NCBI RefSeq assembly: GCF_023516595.1
Contig: NZ_JAMGBG010000029.1
Location: 171,361-235,360 of the forward strand
Length of the DNA stretch: 64,000 bases
Source of the DNA: Streptomyces neyagawaensis
GTDB lineage: Bacteria > Actinomycetota > Actinomycetes > Streptomycetales > Streptomycetaceae
Direction: 5' to 3'
The notes beneath the pieces are model-generated. The model was not told where the DNA came from. It searched no databases and worked only from the letters and a program-made list of their open reading frames with translations. Each line of letters opens with the position of its first letter. Position 1 is the stretch's first letter. The translations under genes and the position numbers were made by a program. Shown in pieces: positions 34,638 to 42,835 of this stretch.

Positions 34638-35462
34638 ATGACCACCACCCTGCGGCCCATCGAGCCGCTTCAGTACGCAGCCGACGGGTCCCGTTCGCGC
34701 CGCTACCAGGTGTGCGTGAACAGCCGTCCCGTCGGCGCCATACACCTCGGCACCCGCCCGGAGCCCAGCTCCTCGGCCGCCCGGATCCTGGACCTGCGGA
34801 TCGACGAACCGGACCGTCGGCGCGGCCGGGCCACGGTGGCCGCGCTGGCCGCCGAGGAAGTCGCCCGCGGCTGGGGGTGCCGACGGATCGAGGTGTCCGT
34901 CCCGGCCGGCGCGGAGCCCGCCCTGCGGCTCGCCGAGACCCTCGGCTACGTCCTGCGCAACCGCCACATGCGCAAGCCCCTCGACGGCGCGCCGCCCGAA
35001 CTGCCGGAGGGCAGCCGCGGCCGCCCCATGACCGAGGACGAGTTCGGCCCCTGGAAGGAGGCCGGGCTCGACGGCTACGCCCAGGACCTGGTCGCCCACG
35101 GGGTGCCCGAGGAGGAGGCGTACGCGCGGGCCCCCGAGAGCTACGCACAGTGCCTGCCCCACGGACCGGCCTCCCCGAACAACGTGTGCAGCGTGCTGGA
35201 GCACGAGGGCACCAGGGTCGGCACCCTGTGGGTGTGGCTGACCGCCGACGCCGCCTGGGTCTACGACGTGGAGGCGGACGCCGCGCACCGGGGCAGGGGG
35301 CACGGCCGTTCCCTCATGCTGCTGGCAGAGGCCCAGGCGATGGCGGCCGGCCGCAACGTCCTCATGCTCAACGTCTTCGCCGGGAACGTCCGCGCCGAAT
35401 GCCTCTACGAGTCCCTCGGCTACGAGACGACCACCCACCACTTGTCCAAGCCGCTGCTCTGA
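34638..35462 (+). CDS. Tandem GNAT acetyltransferase
   Basis: 274 residues from ATG 34638; GTG 34635 is possible. A TAGAAC -10-like box at 34625-34630 suggests a leaderless mRNA. Two GNAT-like halves: the first is degenerate (LRIDEPDRRRGRATVAALAAEEV, about 55-77) and the second better conserved (DVEADAAHRGRGHGRSLMLLAEAQAMA, about 212-238, then NVRAECLYESLGYE). The middle segment is acidic and helical. Only the C-terminal half probably binds acetyl-CoA. Substrate unknown. Confidence 0.85.
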   Translation: MTTTLRPIEPLQYAADGSRSRRYQVCVNSRPVGAIHLGTRPEPSSSAARILDLRIDEPDRRRGRATVAALAAEEVARGWGCRRIEVSVPAGAEPALRLAETLGYVLRNRHMRKPLDGAPPELPEGSRGRPMTEDEFGPWKEAGLDGYAQDLVAHGVPEEEAYARAPESYAQCLPHGPASPNNVCSVLEHEGTRVGTLWVWLTADAAWVYDVEADAAHRGRGHGRSLMLLAEAQAMAAGRNVLMLNVFAGNVRAECLYESLGYETTTHHLSKPLL

Positions 35463-35635
35463 GGAGGCTGCGGGCGCGTGGCCGACGGCAGGGGGTGCCC
35501 TCCACCGGGGGCGCGTCGGACGGCCCTGGACCGGCTCTCTGCCGGGTTCCGTGCGCGGGGCCTCACGCAAGCGCGCGACACCGGGCTTTCGCGCGGACGA
35601 CCTTCCCGACGTCGGCCCACGCCGGGGCGGCAGAG

Positions 35636-35736
35636 GTGGCGCCCGTCGGGCCGGACGTGGAGCCCGTGGGGATGGACGTGGCGCCCGTGGGGATGGACGT
35701 GGCGTTCGCCGGGTCGGACGTGGCGTTCGTGGTCCG
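35636..35736. repeat. 21-bp minisatellite, four full units and a partial fifth
   Basis: Units at 35636-35656, 35657-35677, 35678-35698 and 35699-35719, then a partial copy, all variants of GTGGCGCCCGTGGGGATGGAC. It lies in the gap between convergent genes (35463-35764), which otherwise shows nothing. An open plus frame would read V-A-P-V-G-M-D repeats, but no start or ribosome site supports a gene. Confidence 0.8.
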
Positions 35737-35764
35737 TGCCGCGCGTGAGGGTGGTGCCGGGGTG

Positions 35765-36283
35765 TCAGGCCCCCTCGGCCAGCAGGCGGTCGGCGATCTC
35801 CTCGATGCGCTCGCGCAGCCCTTCCTGGCTCTTGCCGCCGTCGAGGCGCTCGCCGCCGATGACGTACGTCGGGGTGCCGGTCACGCCGATCGCCTTGCCC
35901 TCGGCCTGGTCGGCGTCCACGATCAGGATGTGCCGGCCGTCGATCAGCGCGGTGTCGAACTCCTCGGCGTCCAGGCCCAGTTCCCGGGCGGCCTCCACCA
36001 GGAACGGCTCACCGGCACGGTCCAGCTGCTCCACCCGGCCCAGTACGGCCTCGACGTACGGCCACGCCTGTCCCTGCTCCGCGGCCTCCTCGGCGGCCTG
36101 CGCGGCGGCGAAGGCGTGCTTGTGCTTCTCCAGCGGGAAGTGCCGCAGCCGGATGTCGAGTCGGTCGCCGTAGCGGGCCCGCAGCGCCCGGATGTCGTCG
36201 AGGGCCTGGCGGCAGTCGGGGCACTGGAGTTCGCACCAGACGTCCAGGACGACGGCCGACGGCACGGGGGAGGAGTCGCTCAT
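35765..36283 (-). CDS. DsbA-family thiol oxidoreductase (cytosolic, FrnE-like)
   Basis: 172 residues from ATG 36283 (MSDSSPVPSAVVLDVWCELQCPDC). Thioredoxin fold with CPDC active site (about 20-23) and the cis-Pro segment GVTGTPTYVIGG (about 136-147). The helical insert EKHKHAFAAAQAAEEAAEQGQAWPYVEAVL is typical of DSBA-like proteins. No signal peptide, so a cytosolic thiol-disulfide or isomerase-type role is likely. Convergent with the tandem GNAT gene. Confidence 0.9.
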   Translation of the reverse strand: MSDSSPVPSAVVLDVWCELQCPDCRQALDDIRALRARYGDRLDIRLRHFPLEKHKHAFAAAQAAEEAAEQGQAWPYVEAVLGRVEQLDRAGEPFLVEAARELGLDAEEFDTALIDGRHILIVDADQAEGKAIGVTGTPTYVIGGERLDGGKSQEGLRERIEEIADRLLAEGA

Positions 36284-36522
36284 GCGATCAGTCTTCCAGC
36301 CCGGGACCGCACCGGCCCAATCGGCCGTCCTCATGCCGGCCGCGCCACCCACTGCGCACCGGCCCGCCCGGCCCGGTCGGGCCGCCCTCGTCGGTGGCGA
36401 CCCCGAGACGACCCGGAGATCTCCCTGAGGTCTCCCCGGACCATGGCATATCGGGCGCGGGGCGGTGCAGGATGGAAGGGACGGATCGACCCGCCCGACC
36501 GCGCTGCGCCTTGGAGGCCCCG

Positions 36523-36978
36523 ATGATTGCCGAGACAGTTTGCGCCGCCGTCTCAGCGGCCGGCCTGGGCCTCGCCGCGATCACGGCGTACCGGAAGCGG
36601 TTCCTCAGGGCCACGCGCATCGCCGCCTACGCGCTCGTGCCCATCGGCCTTGTGATGACCGGAGTCGTCGAGTGGGCGGCGGACACCGCGTTCAGCCCGA
36701 CCGCATGGGCAGGCTTCGGGGTGCTGGGCGCCGCCTGGTTCCTCTTCATGACCACTCGCGCCGTGGAGCGGCGCCGGGGCGACACCGGCAAGGACCGCAA
36801 GGCGGCCAAGGCGTCCCGCACGGAGGCGATAGCCCCGGCCGCCTCGGGACCCTCCTTGGGTGGTAGCGCCCGCCCGGCGGGCCGCCCCACCACCGGATCC
36901 CGGCCGACGAGCCCCGGCGCGTCCGCCGCGGACGACTTCAGCGACATCGAGGCGATCCTGAAGAAGCACGGCATCTGA
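36523..36978 (+). CDS. Three-TM membrane protein with conserved C-terminal motif
   Basis: 151 residues; ATG 36523 follows GGAGG. Hydrophobic spans: about 2-20 (IAETVCAAVSAAGLGLAAI), 29-50 (ATRIAAYALVPIGLVMTGVVEW) and 60-78 (WAGFGVLGAAWFLFMTTRAV). Then a basic cytosolic stretch (RRRGDTGKDRKAAKASR) and a Pro/Ser/Gly linker to DDFSDIEAILKKHGI. Homologues are sometimes labelled cellulose synthase, but no glycosyltransferase motif is present. Function unknown. Confidence 0.78.
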   Translation: MIAETVCAAVSAAGLGLAAITAYRKRFLRATRIAAYALVPIGLVMTGVVEWAADTAFSPTAWAGFGVLGAAWFLFMTTRAVERRRGDTGKDRKAAKASRTEAIAPAASGPSLGGSARPAGRPTTGSRPTSPGASAADDFSDIEAILKKHGI

Positions 36979-37165
36979 CCACACGTCCCGTATCGGCCGC
37001 CCTTCACCGGTACCGCACCGAACGGACTGAAACGACACAGTAGGTCGACCGGCGGCGCCGAAGTGATCACGATCGCTCTGGAGGTTGTGGATATTGGCGA
37101 ACTCTCCGTCAATCGGGGTCGGTTGATCGCGCGGAGGGTCTCCGCTGCGTCATCATCGCCGCGAG

Positions 37166-37321
37166 ATGCTGGATACAACAGAACAGAGCGACACCACCGC
37201 CCCGCCCGAGGAGCGGCGAGGTTGTCTCTTCGCGCTTTCCCAGCCGCCGCTGATGATCTTCCTTGCGGTGATCGGCTGCCTGCTGCTCATGGCGTCACTG
37301 CACGACCTGCTGATGCTCTGA
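37166..37321 (+). CDS. 51-residue single-TM protein
   Basis: ATG 37166 to TGA 37321. Starts MLDTTEQSDTTAPPEERRG (polar, charged), then one TM (PLMIFLAVIGCLLLMASL) and HDLLML. Codons end mostly in G or C in the TM part. No strong ribosome site (GCCGCGAG upstream). A hairpin follows directly at 37329-37363, supporting a real unit. Next to the sporulation gene neighbourhood (ssgB); function unknown. Confidence 0.6.
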   Translation: MLDTTEQSDTTAPPEERRGCLFALSQPPLMIFLAVIGCLLLMASLHDLLML

Positions 37322-37328
37322 GCCGTAA

Positions 37329-37363
37329 ACGGAGCCCCTGACGTCACCCGTCGAGGGCTCCGT
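37329..37363. terminator. Hairpin after the 51-residue ORF
   Basis: ACGGAGCCC (37329-37337) and GGGCTCCGT (37355-37363) form a 9-bp stem with a 17-nt loop in a convergent gap. Confidence 0.6.
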
Positions 37364-37452
37364 CACCCCCCAGCACCACCCGCCACCTGACTTGCCCCGG
37401 CCCGGCACTGCCACGGCCCTGCACTGCTACGAGCAGCCCTCCGGGCGTCCCG

Positions 37453-38013
37453 TCATCCCGCGGCTTCCTTGCGGCGCGCCCGGTACGCGGCCACATGCAG
37501 GCGGTTACCGCAGGTACGGCTGTCGCAGTAGCGGCGCGAGCGGTTGCGGGAGAGATCGACGAAGGCGCGCCGGCAATCCGGGGCCTCGCAGCGGCGAAGC
37601 CGCTCCTGTTCCCCCGCGACGACGAAGAAGGCGAGAGCCATGCCGCAGTCGGCCGCGAGATGGTCGGCGACGGACGCGCCGGGCGCGAAGTAGTGCACAT
37701 GCCAGTCGTAGCCGTCGTGGTTCGTGAGCCGGGGCGTGGTGCCCGCCGCGGCGACGAGGTCGTTGATGACCGAGGCGGCCGAGCCGGGGTCCGGCGCCGA
37801 GAAGACCTCGGCGAACCTGCCGCGTACCTTGCGCACGGCGGCGAGATCGAACTCCGACAGCGTGCCGACATCGCTGATGTCGTGCTCCTGTACGAAGGCG
37901 TCGAGCGACGCGACATCCGTGAGCCCGTCCGTCGCCGTGTCGTTCTCCGGTGCGGTGTTCACCAGATCCACCACGGTGTCGAGGGCACACCGGGTGTCGT
38001 GGGTGATCAACAC
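37453..38013 (-). CDS. CGNR zinc-finger protein (ABATE-type)
   Basis: 186 residues from GTG 38013 (MLITHDTRCALDTVVDLVNT), with GGGAGCG upstream. An N-terminal stress-type domain (VVDLVNTAPENDTATDGL; VRKVRGRFAEVF) precedes a C-terminal CGNR zinc finger: RCEAPDCRRAFVDLSRNRSRRYCDSRTCGNRLHVAAYRAR (about 142-181), with Cys ligands in CEAPDC and CDSRTC. Such proteins are putative DNA-binding regulators; targets unknown. It lies next to ssgB. Confidence 0.88.
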   Translation of the reverse strand: MLITHDTRCALDTVVDLVNTAPENDTATDGLTDVASLDAFVQEHDISDVGTLSEFDLAAVRKVRGRFAEVFSAPDPGSAASVINDLVAAAGTTPRLTNHDGYDWHVHYFAPGASVADHLAADCGMALAFFVVAGEQERLRRCEAPDCRRAFVDLSRNRSRRYCDSRTCGNRLHVAAYRARRKEAAG

Positions 38014-38344
38014 GTTTCGCTCCCTGGCCTGCGAGGGTCGGGCAGCCGCCCGCCGATGCTGGCCGATGGTAACGGCTCCCCGCACCGGACGGACCGGACG
38101 GACCGACCCAGAGCCCGGGAAACCGCGGGGTGTGTGGTCAGAGGGGGTGCCGGGGCCGAAGTGATCGGAAAGGGTCCGCTCGGCGGTCGGACCGACCGCG
38201 CTCCGTCACCCGGCGCATACGGACGCCGCCGCGCGGGGACCCGCTGCGACGGCGTCGATCGGTCGGCCTGAGCCGTATGCGGTTGTCCTGGCCCGAGCCG
38301 TCTCCCCGAGTGGACGGCGCCGGGCGGCTCTGTGGGGTCTCGGT
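38014..38344. other. Gap between CGNR gene and ssgB
   Basis: 331 nt without a gene. A hairpin GGTCCG/CGGACC (38173-38178, 38188-38193) downstream of the ssgB stop may be its terminator. Nothing else recognised. Confidence 0.4.
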
Positions 38345-38758
38345 CTAGCTCTCCGCCAGGATGTGCGAGAGCTCCTGATCGAGGTCGAAGTGCCGATGTT
38401 CCGTGCCGGGTGGCACGGCGGCGTCTGTGCGCTTCAGGAAGGACTCCAGAGCCCGCGCCGGGGCTTCGAGCAGTGCCTCGCCCTCCGGAGAGCTCAGGGC
38501 GATGCAGACGACGCCCTGACCGTGACTGCGCGACGGCCAGACACGGACGTCGCCGGTGCCGGTGGGCCGGTGGAGGCCCTCGGCGAGGAGGTCGCGGGCG
38601 AACACCCATTCGACCGTTTCCTCGGCTCCGGTGTGGAAGGTGGCGTGCACGGCGTAGGGATCGGCCGTGTCATACCGCAGTCCCGCGGGAACAGGCAGTG
38701 AGGACTCGCTCGACACAACGAGGCGCAGGTGCAGCTCGCAGCTGACCGTGGTGTTCAT
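38345..38758 (-). CDS. ssgB: Sporulation-specific cell division protein SsgB
   Basis: 137 residues, the expected SsgB length. ATG 38758 begins MNTTVSCELHLRLVVSSESS; VPAGLRYDTADPYAVHATFHTG, VEWVFARDLLAEGLHRPTG, SPEGEALLEAPARALESFL and the HFDLDQELSHILAES end are characteristic. SsgB is known to localise with SsgA at future septa and recruit FtsZ during sporulation in Streptomyces. Divergent from the 38950 membrane gene. Known ssgB is controlled by the stress sigma factor sigma-H; I see only GTTT (38855-38858 on the minus strand) as a possible -35, without a convincing -10. Confidence 0.96.
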   Translation of the reverse strand: MNTTVSCELHLRLVVSSESSLPVPAGLRYDTADPYAVHATFHTGAEETVEWVFARDLLAEGLHRPTGTGDVRVWPSRSHGQGVVCIALSSPEGEALLEAPARALESFLKRTDAAVPPGTEHRHFDLDQELSHILAES

Positions 38759-38949
38759 AAGCGCCAAGGCCTTTCGCTCAGTGTGCGCTCGGGGATTCGC
38801 ACGTCGGCGAAATCGACATGCCACCTACGGTGCCGTTGTAAACCCCTCTGGGAGTTTTGCGTCGCTTTTGGTAGCTCATCCGGCCGAGCCCGACTTCGTC
38901 CGGTACGACCATTCCGGTGACTGGTTTCTCTCCGGTAGGGTTTGGCCGT

Positions 38950-39429
38950 ATGGACACGGGGAGTGACGGAACGGGGGAGGTCGCGGTGGCGGCCGACGGA
39001 ACGAACAGAGAGACGGACGTAGCGAACAGCGAGGCCGATGTGGCGAAGAAGGAAGCGCCGCTCGGATCCCGTGCGCCGGAATTCGTCAAGGCGCGCCGGA
39101 TGCTGCACCTGAGCTGGCAGGTGGCCGTCTTCGTCATCGGGCTCGCGGTGGTCGTGGCCGGCGTGATCATGCTTCCCCTCCCGGGCCCCGGCTGGGTCGT
39201 GATCTTCGGCGGCATGGCGATCTGGGCGACCGAGTTCGTGTGGGCCCAGCTGGTGCTCCGCTGGACCAAGCGGAAGGTCACCGAGGCGACCCAGCGCGCG
39301 CTCGACCCCCGGGTCCGGCGCCGGAACCTCATCCTGACGACGATCGGCCTGGTGATCGTGGCCGTCCTCATGGGGGTCTATCTCTGGAAGTTCGGCTTCG
39401 AGATGCCCTGGAACATCAAGAACCAGTAG
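38950..39429 (+). CDS. Two- or three-TM membrane protein (TIGR02611-type)
   Basis: 159 residues. ATG 38950 lies 8 nt after TAGGGT (38936-38941), so the mRNA is probably leaderless. A charged cytosolic N-terminus (to about 55) is followed by TM spans in VAVFVIGLAVVVAGVIMLPLPGPGWVVIFGG (PLPGPGW turn), the region AIWATEFVWAQLVLRWTKRKV, and LILTTIGLVIVAVLMGVYLW near the C-terminus, which ends FEMPWNIKNQ. The PGPGW-containing hairpin matches the PGPGW/TIGR02611 membrane family of unknown function. Confidence 0.82.
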   Translation: MDTGSDGTGEVAVAADGTNRETDVANSEADVAKKEAPLGSRAPEFVKARRMLHLSWQVAVFVIGLAVVVAGVIMLPLPGPGWVVIFGGMAIWATEFVWAQLVLRWTKRKVTEATQRALDPRVRRRNLILTTIGLVIVAVLMGVYLWKFGFEMPWNIKNQ

Positions 39430-39508
39430 GCGCGGGCCGGACCGCCACCGGGCATCCGCTCAGTGTCCGAGGCACCCCCTGACATGGGGTAATGTTCTTC
39501 CTGCGCCC

Positions 39509-39583
39509 GGGCGATTAGCTCAGTGGGAGAGCGCTTCGTTCACACCGAAGAGGTCACTGGTTCGAACCCAGTATCGCCCACCA
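39509..39583 (+). tRNA. tRNA-Val(CAC), CCA encoded
   Basis: 75 nt with encoded CCA. Acceptor GGGCGAT/ATCGCCC; anticodon stem CTTCG/CGAAG around TTCACAC (CAC). A TAATGT -10-like box lies at 39490-39495. Confidence 0.95.
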
Positions 39584-39585
39584 GC

Positions 39586-39628
39586 CGAAACGACCTGGTC
39601 CACGAACTCCGTGGACCAGGTCGTTTCG
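39586..39628 (+). terminator. 19-bp perfect terminator after tRNA-Val
   Basis: Arms 39586-39604 and 39610-39628 are exact reverse complements with a 5-nt loop AACTC, directly after the tRNA. Confidence 0.92.
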
Positions 39629-39702
39629 CGTATACGGACAGCGCGCGTACGCGACGGCCTGGCGGCGCGCGCTGGTGGGTTCCGGTGGGGCAGGGGTTCC
39701 AT

Positions 39703-39744
39703 CAGGGGCAGGGGCAGGGGCAGGGGCAGGGGCAGGGGCAGGGG
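39703..39744 (+). repeat. (CAGGGG)x7 microsatellite, G-quadruplex candidate
   Basis: Seven perfect CAGGGG units; seven GGGG runs spaced by CA. A further CAGGGG lies at 39691-39696. Confidence 0.95.
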
Positions 39745-40453
39745 ACCGAGCCGCTGGCCAGGCACCGGAGGCTGAGGGCCGGCGGCGGGGAGCCCAGGAG
39801 CCCGGGACCGGCGACCATGCCCAGGAGTCCAGGGGCGCCGACCCTCACCTTCCCGGGCCTCACCCCACCGACCTCCGTGCGCCGACCTCAAGCGTCCCGC
39901 GACAGACGCGCACCCACCCCCGATGGGCGCCCGAAGCCTGCCACCCCACCCCCATGAAACCCCTGCTCAGTGCCTGGCCGGACAACCCACAGCCACCTCC
40001 CACCCCACCCTCCCGCTACCCTCGTACGCCCTCGCAGCCGGCGCATCCATCGCCCACCACCGGCCCCCTCAACCCGCCCCGCCCCCCGCCGACCAACAGT
40101 GCGGCACCCCCAACCCCAGCCGCCCTCACCCGCTCCACCCCAGCCCCCTCCCGCCCCCGGTACTTGGCCATTTCCAGCCCCTCCGGGCCTCTCGCTCCCC
40201 TCGCCGCAGTCCACCCCAACCGCCCTCACCCAGAGTCAGATCGCGCAGTCGGCGGGGGCCGAGCCTCTCTCCCGGCATGGCGGCGCCTGACTCCTTTCGG
40301 CCTCTCTGCGGCGTCGGCCGACGGCCCGTCTCGCGTTCGATGGGTCGGCCACAACTCGGCCACCTGCACGTTTACTTGACGACCGGTCACCGCAGCCGCC
40401 CCGCCGCCCCGCCCAGCGCTCCCTCCGCTTTCCATCAATTCCTGTCCGAATCA
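39745..40453. other. Long intergenic region, strongly C-rich, no gene called
   Basis: About 700 nt between the microsatellite and the sugar-operon promoter. Long plus frames exist (for example 39675-40379) but read Pro/Thr/Ala/Ser low complexity, with no ribosome site and no conserved segment. I see nothing further in it. Confidence 0.5.
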
Positions 40454-40513
40454 TTGACGTCTCCTGGGGCGCTCCGTACCTTGTGCCAGCAAGCGCTTAC
40501 TTGAAACGATTCA
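40454..40513 (+). promoter_or_regulatory. Sugar-operon promoter with LacI-type operators
   Basis: TTGACG (40454-40459), 17-nt spacer, TACCTT (40477-40482). Just downstream, AAGCGCTT (40491-40498) is a perfect palindrome and TGAA-acga-TTCA (40502-40513) a second dyad. Both resemble LacI-family operators and overlap the expected transcription start. Confidence 0.7.
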
Positions 40514-40547
40514 TGAGGCGAACGCAGCGTCGCGGGGAGGCCCAATC

Positions 40548-41837
40548 ATGCACCAGGACAAGAATGTTGAGAGGCGGACTGTCCTCAAGGCGGCCGGAGC
40601 CTCACTGGCCGTCGCGGGGCTCGGGGCGACGGCCACGGCCTGTGGCGGCGGCAGCGGGTCGGGGGACGGGACGGTGACGATCCGTTACGCCTGGTGGGGT
40701 GCTGAGGATCGGGCGGAGCGCATCAAGAAGACCATCGCTCTTTTCGAGAAGAAGTACCCGAAGATCAAGGTGAAGACCGACTTCCAGGTGTATCCGGACT
40801 TCTGGAAGAAGTTCAACACCCAGGCCTCCGGTGGAAATCCGCCGGACGTCTTCCAGAATGCCATCGGATTTCTGCGGAAATATGATGCGAAGAATGTGCT
40901 GCTCGATCTCAACGCACAGGTCGAGGCGGGCAATCTCTCCCTGGACGGCTTCCGGGCGGGGCTGGAGAAGTTCGGCGAGGTCGACGGAAAGCTGCTCGGT
41001 GTCCCGGTCGGTTCCAACTCGATGGCCCTGGTGATCGACAAGCCCGTGTACACCAAGTCCGGGGTGAAGCCGGAACAGGGCTGGACCTGGGACGACTTCG
41101 ACGCGGCGATGAAGAAGATCCGCGACAAGTCGGGACGGGCCGGCGACAGCGGCATGTACGGCGTCATGTACCTCTACGACCTCTACCTGCGTCAGAACGG
41201 CAAGGCGTTCTTCACCGAGGACGGCCTCGGCTTCACCGAGGCGGACCTCAAGGAGTGGTGGACGAAGGCGGAGAAGGGCGTCAAGCAGGGCATCTACGCC
41301 GACCCCAAGAAGGTCGCCCAGACCAAGCCCAAGTCGGCGGTCGCCGCGGAACTCGCCGCCGGTGAGTTCACCTGGGACAACTTCACCGTCCGCTACACCT
41401 CCGAGGGCAAGAGCGAGTACGGCCTGGCCCCCATCCCGACCACCGACGGCAAGAAGACCGGCCAGTACCTCGGCTCCCTCATGCTCAGCGCGTCCAAGCG
41501 CACCCAGCACCCCAAGGAAGTCGCGCAGTTCATCAACTTCATGGTGCACGAGCCCGAGGTCGCCAAGATCATGGGTTACGACCGCGGTGTTCCCGCGACA
41601 CAGGCCCAGTACGACGCGTTCAAGCCGACCGACCCGGTCAACAAGGCCATCGCCGAGTACGAGGAGTCCCTCGTCACGGCCGGCGTCCTGGAGCCCATCA
41701 CCCCGCACCCGAACGGCGCGGACATCTGCGAGGCCGGTTTCATGCGCATCGCCGAGGAGCTCGCCCTGGGCAAGCGGTCGGTCGACGACGCCGTCAAGCA
41801 GTTCTTCACCGAGTCGAAGACGGCTCTCGGCAGCTGA
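40548..41837 (+). CDS. Sugar ABC transporter substrate-binding lipoprotein
   Basis: 429 residues. A twin-arginine lipoprotein signal (RRTVLKAAGASLAVAGLGATATAC; RR 9-10, lipidated Cys 32). The mature part matches carbohydrate-binding family 1 proteins: YAWWGAEDRAERIKKTIALFEKKYPKIKVKTDF, PPDVFQNAIGFLRKYD, and WTWDDFDAAMKKIRDKSG. Ribosome site GGGGAGG. The stop overlaps the next start (TGATG). With the YetA-like and YesL-like genes downstream, a pectin-derived oligosaccharide ligand is inferred. Confidence 0.92.
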   Translation: MHQDKNVERRTVLKAAGASLAVAGLGATATACGGGSGSGDGTVTIRYAWWGAEDRAERIKKTIALFEKKYPKIKVKTDFQVYPDFWKKFNTQASGGNPPDVFQNAIGFLRKYDAKNVLLDLNAQVEAGNLSLDGFRAGLEKFGEVDGKLLGVPVGSNSMALVIDKPVYTKSGVKPEQGWTWDDFDAAMKKIRDKSGRAGDSGMYGVMYLYDLYLRQNGKAFFTEDGLGFTEADLKEWWTKAEKGVKQGIYADPKKVAQTKPKSAVAAELAAGEFTWDNFTVRYTSEGKSEYGLAPIPTTDGKKTGQYLGSLMLSASKRTQHPKEVAQFINFMVHEPEVAKIMGYDRGVPATQAQYDAFKPTDPVNKAIAEYEESLVTAGVLEPITPHPNGADICEAGFMRIAEELALGKRSVDDAVKQFFTESKTALGS

Positions 41838-42835
41838 TGGGAACCGCCGTGACACACGCCCCTGCGATGGAGGACCTGACCCGGGACTCCGAGCCGCGGC
41901 ACCGTCCGGCCAAGTCCCCCCGCCCCGCCGCACTCAAGCGGCGGGGTCGCCGGGAGACCCTGGCCGGCTATCTCTTCATGTCCCCGTGGATCGCCGGGTT
42001 CCTGCTGCTGACAGCGGGCCCGATGATCGCCTCGCTCTACTTCGCCTTCACCGACTACAACCTGTTCGACCCGCCCCGGTGGATCGGCCTCGACAACTTC
42101 TCCGAGATGTTCGCCGATCCGCGCTGGCAGAACTCGGTGAAGGTGACGCTCTGGTACGTCGCCGTCGGCACGCCGATCAAGCTGATCGCCGCTCTCTCGG
42201 TGGCGCTGCTGCTCGCCCAGAAGCGGCGCGGCCAGGCCTTCTACCGGGCCGCCTTCTACGCGCCGTCGCTGATCGGCGCCAGCGTCTCCATCGCGATCGT
42301 GTGGAAGGCGATCTTCTCGGACGACGCCGTCGTGGACCGTACGCAGAAGCTGTTCGGGATCGACGTCGGCGGCTGGACCGGTGACCCGGACCTGATCATC
42401 TACAGCCTCGTGGCGCTCACCGTCTGGCAGTTCGGCGCCCCGATGGTGATCTTCCTCGCCGGTCTCAAGCAGGTCCCGCGCGAGCTGTACGAGGCGGCCG
42501 AGGTCGACGGGGCGGGGACCTTCCGGCGGTTCTGGAACATCACCCTCCCGATGATCTCCCCGGTCCTGTTCTTCAACGTCCTGCTGGAGACGATCCACTC
42601 CTTCCAGATCTTCAGCTCGGCGTACATCGTCGGCGGCGGTGCCGGCGGCAACGCCTGCGGTCCGGCCGACGGTTCGATGGTCTATACCTGTTATCTGTAC
42701 GTCCAGGGCTTCGAGAACAGCCGCATGGGCCTGGCCTCCGCCATGGCCTGGGTGCTGCTGGTCGCGGTCGCCCTGGTGACGGCGGTGCTGTTCTGGTCCC
42801 AGAAGCGCTGGGTGCACTACGAGGAGGGCGCCTGA
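41837..42835 (+). CDS. Sugar ABC transporter permease (MalF/LplB-like)
   Basis: 332 residues, six TM spans after a charged N-terminus of about 45 residues. EAA loop EAAEVDGAGTFRRFWNITLPMISP (about 218-241) contacts an ATPase encoded elsewhere, as no MsiK-type gene is in this operon. A Cys-containing outer loop GGAGGNACGPADGSMVYTC near residues 269-287 may form a disulfide. Overlaps its neighbours by 1-3 nt at both ends. Confidence 0.92.
   Translation: MGTAVTHAPAMEDLTRDSEPRHRPAKSPRPAALKRRGRRETLAGYLFMSPWIAGFLLLTAGPMIASLYFAFTDYNLFDPPRWIGLDNFSEMFADPRWQNSVKVTLWYVAVGTPIKLIAALSVALLLAQKRRGQAFYRAAFYAPSLIGASVSIAIVWKAIFSDDAVVDRTQKLFGIDVGGWTGDPDLIIYSLVALTVWQFGAPMVIFLAGLKQVPRELYEAAEVDGAGTFRRFWNITLPMISPVLFFNVLLETIHSFQIFSSAYIVGGGAGGNACGPADGSMVYTCYLYVQGFENSRMGLASAMAWVLLVAVALVTAVLFWSQKRWVHYEEGA

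Noticed and set aside
39675..40379. 234-codon ORF starting across the CAGGGG repeat
   Set aside because: Reads through a microsatellite into Pro/Ser/Thr low complexity; no ribosome site or conserved segment.
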